Source: Lachnospiraceae bacterium (lineage in GTDB: Bacteria > Bacillota > Clostridia > Lachnospirales > Lachnospiraceae). From it: 64,000 nt of DNA. Below, piece after piece: positions 1-7,057 of the stretch. A program made the translations under genes and the position numbers. Below the pieces are notes generated by a model that saw only the letters and a list, made by a program, of their open reading frames with translations, searched no databases and was not told where the DNA came from. Numbering within the stretch: position 1 is the first letter of the stretch; the number at the start of each line of letters is the position of its first letter. The stretch spans positions 124,001 through 188,000 of the forward strand of contig CABJAB010000004.1 in assembly GCA_902363445.1 (NCBI GenBank). The letters run 5' to 3'.

Positions 1-231
1 CCAGGTCAGCGCGTGATTCACCGCCAGATTCACGATGAAACAGCTTATCAGGCCCGCCCCATACAGTACATAAAATACAATAGAATAAGTCTTTATCAGA
101 CTCCTGAAATTTTTTGCCTGGCGTTCCATTTCCTTCTGCCCGGTATCTTCACTGGATGTGATCAGTTCATGCTCCGTGATCTCCAGTACTTCGCATAAGG
201 AAGATACCAAGGATATATCCGGATAGGAAAT
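1..231 (-). pseudogene. 3' part of an XRE-family membrane regulator gene split by the element
   Basis: Reading leftward from the junction, the minus strand stays open to the window edge. It encodes the end of a helix-turn-helix domain (ISYPDISLVSSLCEVLEITE), a linker (TGQKEMERQAKNFRSL) and the start of a hydrophobic segment (SIVFYVLYGAGLISCFIVNL). The missing start of the gene is found 14.5 kb away at 14727-14867, ending in SAVSKWETG, and joining the two at the repeat keeps the frame. Proteins of this layout (XRE domain plus membrane segments) are common in Clostridia; another is at 21435-22274. There is no start codon or ribosome site here, so this half is probably silent. It continues beyond the left window edge. 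Confidence 0.85.
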
Positions 232-242
232 TCCGGTTTCCC
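223..242. repeat. left attachment-site repeat (attL core)
   Basis: The 20-nt stretch 223-242 matches 14733-14752 at 19 of 20 positions in direct orientation; the mismatch is T231 versus C14741. The two copies bound the mobile element. The shared core contains TCCGG, within which strand exchange by the serine recombinase most likely occurred. Confidence 0.85.
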
Positions 243-276
243 TTAGTTAAAGATATTGTTTGGTAAAAAAGAAAGG

Positions 277-1899
277 TCATTCGATTTTGCCGATGAAGCG
301 ATAGTAGATTTCTACTTCCTGCTCACGGCTTCCGTCCTCGCCTTTGACAGCTTCATGGACGGTTATCTTTTCAATTAAAGTGTTCAGAAGTTCGGCGGTC
401 AGCTCCACAGGATTGACATACTGCTTCATCAGGGCAATCCACTTTTCAGCGTCCTCTACGGTCTGTACGGCGGCTTCCATTGTTCCGTGAAGCTGCCGGA
501 TTTTTGTTTCAAGCTCCATTTGCTCGTTCTGGTACTTCTCGGACAGCATATTGAAGTTATACTCGGTTATGCGTCCGGCAGACCAGTCCTCATACATCTT
601 AGCAAACAGTCCGTCAACCTCGGCTTTGCGCTTCTCCGCTTTTTTTAGCTCCGAAGCCTGCTTTTTCTTCGTAGAGGTTCGTTCTTTGTCGCTGGCATTG
701 AGCAGCCGTTTCAGCAGCTTGTCCTCGTCTTTCTGTGCCAGCACAGACCAGTATTGCAGTCTCGCAAGCATATAGGCATACAGCACATCATAGCGGATAT
801 AGTGCATGGAACACTGGCGTAATCCCTGTCCGTTCTTGCTGCAATGGTAGTAACCGTATGGATTTTTGTTCTGCCTGTTTTCTCCATAGGCTAAAGACCA
901 TCCGCAGTCTGCACATTTTATCAATCCTGCAAAAATCTGTGTCGTACCGTTTCTGCGTTTCCTGCGTCTGCTTGCAATCAGCTCCTGAACTTTTTGGAAC
1001 ACTTCTTCGGAAATGATGGCTTCATGGGTATTTTCCACACGATACCATTCTTCCTGCGGCTTCCGCACCTTTTTCTTGTTTTTGAATGAAATGTTACTCT
1101 GCTTGTTGTGAACGCTGTGACCGATGTAGGTTTCCTCTTTCAAAATGCTCTTGACCTGTGCAATCGTCCACGCATAGGCTTTTTCTGCGGACGCACCAGC
1201 GTAGATATTGGCGAAAGTCCCGTATCGCTCATAGTTCAGCCAGCCGGGGGTAGGTACTTTTCCCTCCACCAGAATCCGTGTAATGCTGGCGGCTCCCCTC
1301 CCGTGTATGGCAAGGTCAAAAATCTTCTCTATAATCCAGCGTGTTTCCGGGTCAATCAGAAGATGACCTTTTTTGTCCGGGTCTTTTACATAGCCCAGCG
1401 GTGCATAGGCTCCATAGTGTGCGCCATTGGCAAACCTTGTGTGCATGGCAGCCTTGACCTTTTTGCTGGTTTGTCGGGCGTGCATTTCATTCAGGATGTT
1501 TAAGAACGGGGCAAGCTCACTTTCTCCGTTGATGGTGTCCACATTGTCATTGATGGCAATGTAGCGTACCCCCTTGCTGGGGAAATAGATTTCCGTGTAC
1601 TGACCGGTCAGGATATAGTTTCTTCCCAGACGGGATAAGTCCTTTGTGACAACGCAGTTGATTTTCCCGTCCTCGATGTCATCAATCATCCTTTGGAAAC
1701 TTGGACGCTCGAAATTCGTCCCGCTCCATCCATCGTCAATGTACTCGTCTACAACGGTCAGCCCATGCTCTGCGGCATACTGCCTAAGCATCATGCGCTG
1801 TGTCTGAATGCTGCCGCTTTCTCCCTGTAATTCATCGTCACGGCTCAATCTCAAATAAAGTGCTGTGTTATAAATCGTTGTATTGTATGGTTGCTTCAC
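277..1899 (-). CDS. large serine site-specific recombinase (TnpX/TndX type)
   Basis: This 540-residue protein should cut and rejoin the attachment sites to excise and insert the element. The N-terminal resolvase domain has the catalytic serine in YLRLSRDDE (Ser19) and the conserved KDLSRLGRNY helix. A recombinase domain follows (about 160-290), then a zinc ribbon with cysteines in CADCGW and YHCSKN...RQCS (about 360-400), and a lysine/glutamate-rich coiled coil. The length is typical of large serine recombinases. The start chosen is GTG at 1899, directly behind GAAGGAGG; an ATG further upstream at 1992 lacks a ribosome site. It is the last gene before the left end, less than 50 nt from the inner inverted repeat, the usual place for the integrase of such elements. 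Confidence 0.93.
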   Translation of the reverse strand: MKQPYNTTIYNTALYLRLSRDDELQGESGSIQTQRMMLRQYAAEHGLTVVDEYIDDGWSGTNFERPSFQRMIDDIEDGKINCVVTKDLSRLGRNYILTGQYTEIYFPSKGVRYIAINDNVDTINGESELAPFLNILNEMHARQTSKKVKAAMHTRFANGAHYGAYAPLGYVKDPDKKGHLLIDPETRWIIEKIFDLAIHGRGAASITRILVEGKVPTPGWLNYERYGTFANIYAGASAEKAYAWTIAQVKSILKEETYIGHSVHNKQSNISFKNKKKVRKPQEEWYRVENTHEAIISEEVFQKVQELIASRRRKRRNGTTQIFAGLIKCADCGWSLAYGENRQNKNPYGYYHCSKNGQGLRQCSMHYIRYDVLYAYMLARLQYWSVLAQKDEDKLLKRLLNASDKERTSTKKKQASELKKAEKRKAEVDGLFAKMYEDWSAGRITEYNFNMLSEKYQNEQMELETKIRQLHGTMEAAVQTVEDAEKWIALMKQYVNPVELTAELLNTLIEKITVHEAVKGEDGSREQEVEIYYRFIGKIE

Positions 1900-2006
1900 G
1901 GTTAAAAATCCTCCTTCTAAAAGAAACAACCCACGCTTATACAATACTCGCTGGTGCAAGTATATCATAAGCGTGGGCTGATTGACAGTCACTAATCCGT
2001 ATTTCT

Positions 2007-2192
2007 TCAGGAAGCGGCGGCAGCGTGCTGAATCACATCTTCCAGCAGGCTGTCAAGCGGCCTCCCATCCTGTGCGAAATGCTCCGATACCTTGATTCGT
2101 ACGTTCCCCATGACAAAATACTGGGTGCCGTCTTTATCGGTAAGCAGTGTGCCGCTGTTTTCGTGGTTGCTCTCGTTTTTGCTTTTTACCAT
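2007..2192 (-). CDS. TnpW-like transposon-encoded small protein
   Basis: A 61-residue protein that by sequence resembles the small TnpW family encoded beside the recombinase in Tn4451-type elements. Recognisable features are the short acidic N-terminus, a strand-rich middle (DGTQYFVMGNVRIKVSEHF) and a C-terminal LLEDVIQH helix. Its biochemical role is not established, and no catalytic motif is seen. It precedes the recombinase gene on the same strand, and the ATG follows a ribosome site (GGAGGTAACTGCCT). It is probably co-transcribed with the recombinase. Confidence 0.7.
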   Translation of the reverse strand: MVKSKNESNHENSGTLLTDKDGTQYFVMGNVRIKVSEHFAQDGRPLDSLLEDVIQHAAAAS

Positions 2193-2289
2193 AGGCAGTT
2201 ACCTCCATAAATTAGTTTATCCGGCGGGAACAGCCCTGCCGGAATGGAAAAATCGTTGTGTATTCGGTTCAAGTGGCGAAGTGGCAATA

Positions 2290-2476
2290 CTGTCAATCTA
2301 TAAAAATCCTGCTACTTGGATTTTTTTTGCCACTTCATTCTGTTTTCAGTGACAGCAGCCATTGTGTGCCGCTGCGCTCGTAAATCAGCTTATTCCCTAA
2401 ACTCTGCTTTGCTGTTCGGACTGTCCGGGTTGGTCTGATTTGCCCGGTCTATCTGGTCCTGCGAATAATACAAAAT
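2290..2476 (-). pseudogene. degraded N-terminal remnant resembling a CHC2/toprim primase
   Basis: Just behind the relaxase stop there is a good ribosome site (GGAGGTGAGACG) followed by an open frame reading LYYSQDQIDRANQTN, then a stop at 2390. After a shift of frame the strand reads KLIYERSGTQWL and stops again. The YYSQDQIDRAN start and the SG-x-x-W patch resemble the beginning of the CHC2-type primases that often follow the relaxase in related clostridial elements. The alignment is from memory, so the family call is tentative. If right, the element has lost its primase and whatever followed it, up to the TnpW-like gene. Confidence 0.4.
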
Positions 2477-2492
2477 CGTCTCACCTCCAAAA

Positions 2493-3965
2493 TCATAATT
2501 CCATATCGAGTTTCTTTCTCTGTATGCCCTTTGGCTGTTCCCTGTGGCGCAGTGCGGTGTCTACGGCATTTTGCACCTGCCGGAGCCGTATGACTTCCTC
2601 CCGGAGCGGCTTGTGCTGCGGGGACAACTCGGCGTACTCTGTTTTTAATTGTGCATATTCCTGTTTCCATGCTTTCAGGGCAATGGGTTCTCCGTCCAGC
2701 TTTTCTTTCAGAATGCGGCGGGCGGTATAAAACAGCCGCAAGTCTGCGCCGTGGGCTTCTTCAAAGTTCTCCCTCTGTTTCTTCCACTTGATATTGTTCA
2801 GTTCCGTATGAACAGGCTTTAACCGCTGGTAATTCTCGCCATGCTTTATCAGTTCCTGCAACTCTTTCATCCGGGCAGACTTCTCTTTCATGGAGCCACT
2901 CAGCGTTTCAAATTCCCCACTGACAGAGGAAAGTCGTTCCTGTAAATCTTCCAGCGTGAACAGCTTGTTTTCTGTCAGATAATTGACCGCTTCCGCAAAC
3001 TGTTTTAAGTTGCCGGTTCTGGCTTTATTGCTCCATGCCCCGGCATTTCGTTCATCGTAGTAAGCGATCAGCAGGTCAGCAAGGCTGGGTGTCTGGGGTT
3101 TGGAAAGTTCCTCTTTTACCTCTGCCATCCAGCCGAACAGGGCTTTGATTTTTTTCCTCACATCCTGCATGAGACGGTTGGTGGCTTTAATCCAGCGGTT
3201 CAGTTCCCCTTTCTCGGTGCGGATACCCTTTGCTTCCATCTGCCGGACGTTGGCTCCCTCATGGACAGTGGGTATCAGGTCAAGCCCCTGCCGCACATAG
3301 GAACGGTGGTCGATACGCACATCCAGCCCCTTTTCTTCAAATTTCCCATTGCATAACACGCTCCATGCTTCACGCCAGTGTTCCAGCGTTTCCGGCTCGT
3401 GCCAGTCGGTAGTATGGACAGCGTTAAACACATAATCGCCGTTCTTATCCCGTACACGGTTTCCATCTTCATCAAGGATATATTCCCGCCGCTGTTTCTG
3501 TCCCCATGTACCATCAGGATTCAAAGGGCGCATGGTTGTCATTACATGAAAATGCGGGTTGGGGATGCCGCCCTCCTCCTTGTCCGGGGTGTGAAAGGCA
3601 AGGTCGGCAATCATACCTTTTGCCACAAACTGCTCCTGCACAAATTTCCTTGCCAGCTCCATATTTTCTTCCAGCGTCAATTCATTCTGCATGGCAATGT
3701 CAAAGGAATAGGCAAGCTGGGCTTTGGGGTGCTTCTCGCATTTTTCCACGGCATTCCAGAGGGCTGACCGGTCAAGATATGCTTCCGGGGCATGGGGCGG
3801 CAGCATGATTTCAGAAGCAATCACACCGCCTTTTCTCGTATAGTCGCTGACCTCGCCATAATAACTGCTGAAAAGACGTTCTCCGGCTCGATAGGCAGCG
3901 CTGGCAATGGCGCTCTGACCGGCACTTCGTTTTATCTGTGCGATTGAAAAATGATAAAGTGCTAT
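2493..3965 (-). CDS. MobA/MobL-family relaxase (MOBQ), apparent ATA start
   Basis: The relaxase nicks the element at oriT and pilots the strand during mobilization. From 3965 the frame reads ALYHFSIAQIKRSAGQSAIA followed by SAAYRAGE. This contains Tyr25 in the position of the catalytic tyrosine of MobA proteins. The metal-binding histidines are His125 and the pair in NPHFHV (His138 and His140). A long helical C-terminus follows; total length is about 490 residues. The codon in the place of the usual ATG is ATA, two bases after the stop of the upstream gene and behind GAAAGGCGG. The first conventional start, GTG at 3824, would remove Tyr25 and so give an inactive protein. Either ATA is used inefficiently, through coupling to the upstream gene, or the gene is a start-codon mutant. 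Function of the family is certain; activity of this copy is not. Confidence 0.85.
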   Translation of the reverse strand: MALYHFSIAQIKRSAGQSAIASAAYRAGERLFSSYYGEVSDYTRKGGVIASEIMLPPHAPEAYLDRSALWNAVEKCEKHPKAQLAYSFDIAMQNELTLEENMELARKFVQEQFVAKGMIADLAFHTPDKEEGGIPNPHFHVMTTMRPLNPDGTWGQKQRREYILDEDGNRVRDKNGDYVFNAVHTTDWHEPETLEHWREAWSVLCNGKFEEKGLDVRIDHRSYVRQGLDLIPTVHEGANVRQMEAKGIRTEKGELNRWIKATNRLMQDVRKKIKALFGWMAEVKEELSKPQTPSLADLLIAYYDERNAGAWSNKARTGNLKQFAEAVNYLTENKLFTLEDLQERLSSVSGEFETLSGSMKEKSARMKELQELIKHGENYQRLKPVHTELNNIKWKKQRENFEEAHGADLRLFYTARRILKEKLDGEPIALKAWKQEYAQLKTEYAELSPQHKPLREEVIRLRQVQNAVDTALRHREQPKGIQRKKLDMEL

Positions 3966-3967
3966 CC

Positions 3968-4276
3968 TTAGTCACCGCCTTTCTCCTGCGGGCGGTGGCT
4001 CGCCATAGCGGACTGAATAAAAGATGCAGCCTGCGGCAGATTCAAAATGCTTTCCATCAGAGAATAAAATTCCGTTTCGGTCAGCTCTTTTGTTTGCGGT
4101 ACAATGCTCTCAATGGCTGCACCGTGGGTAATCAGCCGGTGTGTCCGCTGTTTTCGGGAGCCGCTTTCCAGATACGCCTGCCGGTTTTTCAAACGCAGCA
4201 TTTTCCGTTTTTCCTGTTCCAGCAGGACGGTGGTTTTTTCATATTCCTTTTTCATCTGTTCCAGAGATTTTTCCAT
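3968..4276 (-). CDS. DUF3847-like protein
   Basis: A 102-residue protein of the small DUF3847 type found directly before MobA/MobL relaxases in clostridial elements. The N-terminal half is a charged coiled coil (SLEQMKKEYEKTTVLLEQEK). The middle holds the family hallmark KQRTHRLITHGAAIESI and the C-terminus is a helix ending in HRPQEKGGD. The start chosen is ATG at 4276, eight bases after AAGGATG; an upstream in-frame start at 4315 has no ribosome site. Its stop lies two bases before the relaxase ATA codon, so translation of the two is probably coupled. A DNA-binding mobilization accessory role (relaxosome) is an inference from position beside oriT. Confidence 0.75.
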   Translation of the reverse strand: MEKSLEQMKKEYEKTTVLLEQEKRKMLRLKNRQAYLESGSRKQRTHRLITHGAAIESIVPQTKELTETEFYSLMESILNLPQAASFIQSAMASHRPQEKGGD

Positions 4277-4350
4277 GTTCTCACATCCTTTGCTTATAAG
4301 ATAAAGAAAGACCATCCGCAGACAGTCTGTGTGTCAGTGCGTCTATAAAA

Positions 4351-4446
4351 CCCGATGGAAAGGGAAACCCGCAGAGCGGATTTCTCTTTCCATCGGGTAC
4401 ACAGGGGATAGCCGCTTTAGCGGCGCAAGGTGGTACAGCCACCTTG
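4351..4446. repeat. three inverted repeats in the oriT-proximal region
   Basis: Between the mobilization genes and oriT lie three hairpin-forming repeats: CCCGATGGAAAG (4351-4362) with CTTTCCATCGGG (4386-4397); GCCGC with GCGGC around TTTA (4411-4424); and CAAGGTGG with CCACCTTG around TACAG (4426-4446). All arms match perfectly. They may be relaxosome binding sites, single-strand initiation structures, or transcript terminators; none is followed by a clear T tract on the minus strand. Confidence 0.6.
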
Positions 4447-4509
4447 TCGGAGCGAAGCGAACGCAGACCTCGGATTGCTGATTTTATCAGCGGCATAGGT
4501 AAGCTCCGC

Positions 4510-4565
4510 AGGACGCACGATACGGGTCTGAAAGACCTGTATAGAAGTGCGCCCTTAGTTCCTAA
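4510..4565 (+). other. origin of transfer (oriT) with MOBQ nick core
   Basis: A ten-base inverted repeat, ATACGGGTCT (4520-4529) and AGACCTGTAT (4533-4542), is followed after two bases by AAGTGCGCCCT (4545-4555). This is the arrangement known for RSF1010/R1162 and the pSK41/pGO1 group: an inverted repeat followed by TAAGTGCG-CCCT, cut between G and C. By analogy the nick would lie between 4551 and 4552 on the plus strand. The mobilization genes read away from it to the left. Confidence 0.85.
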
Positions 4566-4765
4566 GGGATTTTGCCGTTTCCGGCAGCCGTGTCCTTTTT
4601 CCTGGAACGCTTGGAAAGATACTTTGGGCAGTCAACCACAACCGCTCGGAAGCTCTGTTTACATTCATGCTGGCATTTCCGGCACAGTTCGTTGTAAGTG
4701 ATACGGCTGCGGTCATTTAAAAAGAAAGACCATTCCCGCCGCCGCTTGTTGCTCATTCTTGCCAT
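4562..4765 (-). CDS. small basic cysteine-containing protein of clostridial mobile elements
   Basis: A 67-residue, strongly basic protein with the pattern ELCRKCQHECKQSFRAVVVDCP. The four cysteines could bind zinc. Similar short proteins are often carried by clostridial integrative elements beside the mobilization genes, but I know of no assigned function. The start is ATG at 4765, seven bases after AAAGGAG. Its stop codon overlaps the end of the oriT region, which suggests a role at or near the origin, but this is inference only. Confidence 0.7.
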   Translation of the reverse strand: MARMSNKRRREWSFFLNDRSRITYNELCRKCQHECKQSFRAVVVDCPKYLSKRSRKKDTAAGNGKIP

Positions 4766-4911
4766 AACCGACTCCTTTCTCCGTTTCTATCCGCTGTATG
4801 CAGATGGGCGGTTTTCGTGTAGCGTTTCGGTATCATTTTCAAGGTTTTTCCCCTCTGTATGCGCCTTTGGAAAGGGCGGCAGTATTGCAGACAGGGAATG
4901 ATACTTTCCAT

Positions 4912-5136
4912 CTATTTGTTGTTTCCCGGTACGGTTTCGGAGCCTTTTGCCATCCATTCAAAGAAAGCAATCTTGCTGACCTTGATAAGCCTGCCCCTGC
5001 GGAACGCCGGAAAGCCAGGTGTATGTACCAGCTCATAGGCGCTCACTCTTGAAATTCCCATAATTCGCTGGATGTCTGCCACATCCAGAACCAGCGGTAA
5101 ATCGTCGTAGCTGTTCCATCTCTTTTTATCGTTCAT
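4912..5136 (-). CDS. excisionase-like helix-turn-helix protein
   Basis: A 74-residue DNA-binding protein of the MerR/excisionase (HTH_17) type. The core reads LVLDVADIQRIMGISRVSAY, followed by ELVHTPGFPAFRRGRLIKVS. This is the helix-turn-helix and wing seen in excisionases and small regulators of integrative elements. The start chosen is ATG at 5136, seven bases behind GGGAGG; upstream in-frame starts lack a ribosome site. It could act as a directionality factor for the serine recombinase or regulate the mobilization genes. The neighbouring 5137-5459 stretch holds no other gene. Confidence 0.8.
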   Translation of the reverse strand: MNDKKRWNSYDDLPLVLDVADIQRIMGISRVSAYELVHTPGFPAFRRGRLIKVSKIAFFEWMAKGSETVPGNNK

Positions 5137-5314
5137 TCTGTTCCTCCCATAAATCAAATAGGTTAAAATGCTTCCTGTTGCCGTTCTCCCCAAAAACCGT
5201 TATCCTATAAGCTACATTCCTGTAACTGCCCCATTCCTGCGGCGTTTCCCGGCATTGGTGCGCTGAATGCGTCACTTCTCCTGCCGGTCATATCCCTTTT
5301 GGACGGTCATTCAC

Positions 5315-5401
5315 TTGTCAAGGTACTGTGTGGCACGAAATTACCAACTGCAATCATCATAGCGGACTATCCTTGACAAAACAATGCTTCTGCGATACCA
5401 T
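5315..5401. promoter_or_regulatory. inverted TTGACA-containing repeat; promoter for the DUF6076 gene
   Basis: TTGTCAAGG (5315-5323) and CCTTGACAA (5371-5379) form a perfect inverted repeat. The right copy supplies a consensus -35 box TTGACA (5373-5378) and, 17 bases on, TACCAT (5396-5401) as a -10 box reading towards the DUF6076 gene. The left copy gives a divergent TTGACA towards the excisionase-like gene, but its -10 is poor. Nothing else is visible in the 320-base gap. Confidence 0.5.
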
Positions 5402-5459
5402 GAGTGTAACGGATATAACTAAATTATATAATTACCATAAGCAAAGACAGGGGATAGGA

Positions 5460-6500
5460 ATGGAGAATCAGTTTATACGGCATGAGCCATGTTTTGAGAG
5501 GATTTTGTTTGTCCTGACGCTGGACAGGAAGAAAATGAAAGAGAGGATTTTGATTGGGGAAGAACAGCAGATCCGCTTCCAGCTGGACGGGAGCCAAAGC
5601 GCAGAAGTGCTTTGTGATATGACACGCCCGCTGGGAACTTTTTTGATAAACTTTGAACAGGACACGGACAGAGATTGGAACTTATGCGGGCTTTCTCCAC
5701 TGCGGCAAGCCCTCCATTCCAACCGATGGAAACAGCCAGAGCTGGAGCAGGCGGCAAGGGAATTTCTCTGGGGGAAATATCTTAGTAATGACCCTCTGAA
5801 AATGTATGTGGCGTTCCGTATCTGGAACAGCTATCTGCTTGCCAGAGAACCCCGTGACCGTAACGCTGCCTGTGACCGCTTCATGGATAAAATGCGCAGT
5901 CTGACAGGAGTATTCCATAACGAAACCATGAGCTTTGACAGAGAGACTGGAAAACTGAAACGCTTTCAAGCTGGCAGCCTTTATTTCAAAGGCGCACCGT
6001 CAGAAGATACCCGGCTTGACCTCTGGTTTCCGGACAACCGGCGCACAGAAGAATGCGTGTCTGCCTATGCGTCCCTCTACCCGCTGATTACCTATTATCT
6101 GAACAGGCTGAATGACTGGGGGCTTTGCTTCCAGCAGTGCAAGGTCTGCGGAAGATATTTTTGGGCAAAGAGCCAGCGGTATGAACTGTGCAGCGACAAG
6201 TGCCGCAAGGCACAGGCACTTCAAAACAAGCGGGAATTCGACGAGAGGGCAAGGGAAAATAACTATGACCTGCTTTATAAGAACGAATGCCAGAACTGGC
6301 GCAATAAAATCAACCGGGTAAAGAATACCACTGGCTTTCCGGCTGACCGTCTGGACAAAATACAGGCTGCTTTTTCTGACTTCAAGAAAGAAGCCTTGCA
6401 GAGAAAAAGGGCTGTAAAAACAGGAACAGCCAGCCCGAAAGAATTTACGGACTGGCTGTATCAGCAGAGTAATGTAATTGTAGAGCTGACGGACTATTGA
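5460..6500 (+). CDS. DUF6076-like protein with C-terminal zinc finger
   Basis: The only plus-strand gene of the element, 346 residues. I recognise it as a DUF6076-type protein common on clostridial integrative elements; its function is unknown. The N-terminal two-thirds has no motif I can name. Around residues 225-250 there is a treble-clef-like zinc finger, CKVCGRYFWAKSQRYELCSD plus KC, followed by a lysine/arginine-rich helix. This is compatible with nucleic-acid binding. The start chosen is ATG at 5460 behind AGGGGATAGGA; the frame is open further upstream to 5328 but without a ribosome site. It ends 16 bases before the convergent winged-helix gene. Confidence 0.75.
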   Translation: MENQFIRHEPCFERILFVLTLDRKKMKERILIGEEQQIRFQLDGSQSAEVLCDMTRPLGTFLINFEQDTDRDWNLCGLSPLRQALHSNRWKQPELEQAAREFLWGKYLSNDPLKMYVAFRIWNSYLLAREPRDRNAACDRFMDKMRSLTGVFHNETMSFDRETGKLKRFQAGSLYFKGAPSEDTRLDLWFPDNRRTEECVSAYASLYPLITYYLNRLNDWGLCFQQCKVCGRYFWAKSQRYELCSDKCRKAQALQNKREFDERARENNYDLLYKNECQNWRNKINRVKNTTGFPADRLDKIQAAFSDFKKEALQRKRAVKTGTASPKEFTDWLYQQSNVIVELTDY

Positions 6501-6516
6501 AAAATGTTCGTCAGCT

Positions 6517-7028
6517 TTATGGCAGTGCAAATTTATATCCGATGCCGTAAACGCTTTTCACATAGTCTGGCAGGCTGGGGGCAATCTTTAACTTCTTCCG
6601 CAGATTGCTTACATGATTGTTGACCGCTTTACGGGAATAGTAAGTATAATCTTCATGCCAGACCAAATCCATGAACATTTCATAAGTAAATACCCGTTTG
6701 GGATTCATAATGAGAAGGGCGAAGATGTCAAATTCTTTGACAGTAAGAGCAATTTCCTGCCCACGAACAGTTACAAGCCGCTGCTCCAGGCAAAAGTATA
6801 AATCTCCTTCTCGTATTTCTGTTAGGGGCTGTCCTTCCTGCTTAGACATAGAACGCTGGTTGCCAAAGACAGAGTAGCATGAGGTATCCGCAGAATCTAT
6901 ACTGCTTGTTTTGCTTTCAAGAACAAACTGTGTCAGCTCTTTTTGCTGATCGTCGCAGAGTAAGACAAACAGTTTTTCTCCAATCTGCCTGCCGGTTTCC
7001 GCTAAATCAAATACTGCTAATTTCCCAT
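6517..7028 (-). pseudogene. winged-helix (OmpR/PhoB-type) regulator with a frameshift at codon 3
   Basis: The C-terminal 110 residues form a complete OmpR-type winged helix (LTVKEFDIFALLIMNPKRVF, then SRKAVNNHVSNLRKKL and YGIGYKF) without a receiver domain. The ATG at 6849 has no ribosome site. The frame stays open upstream to a perfect signal, GAGGTGATTAC-ATG, at 7028, but that ATG reads ATG-GGA-AAT-TAG. Inserting one A gives MGKLAVFDLAETGRQIGEKL and runs straight into the winged helix. So one base is missing, or a -1 shift occurs on GGGAAAT, which fits the X-XXY-YYZ slippery form. A simple deletion is more likely. Related regulators sit at the end of many clostridial elements; a fragment of another is at 14473-14661. 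Confidence 0.75.
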
Positions 7029-7057
7029 GTAATCACCTCTCATCTTATGCTTGTTTA

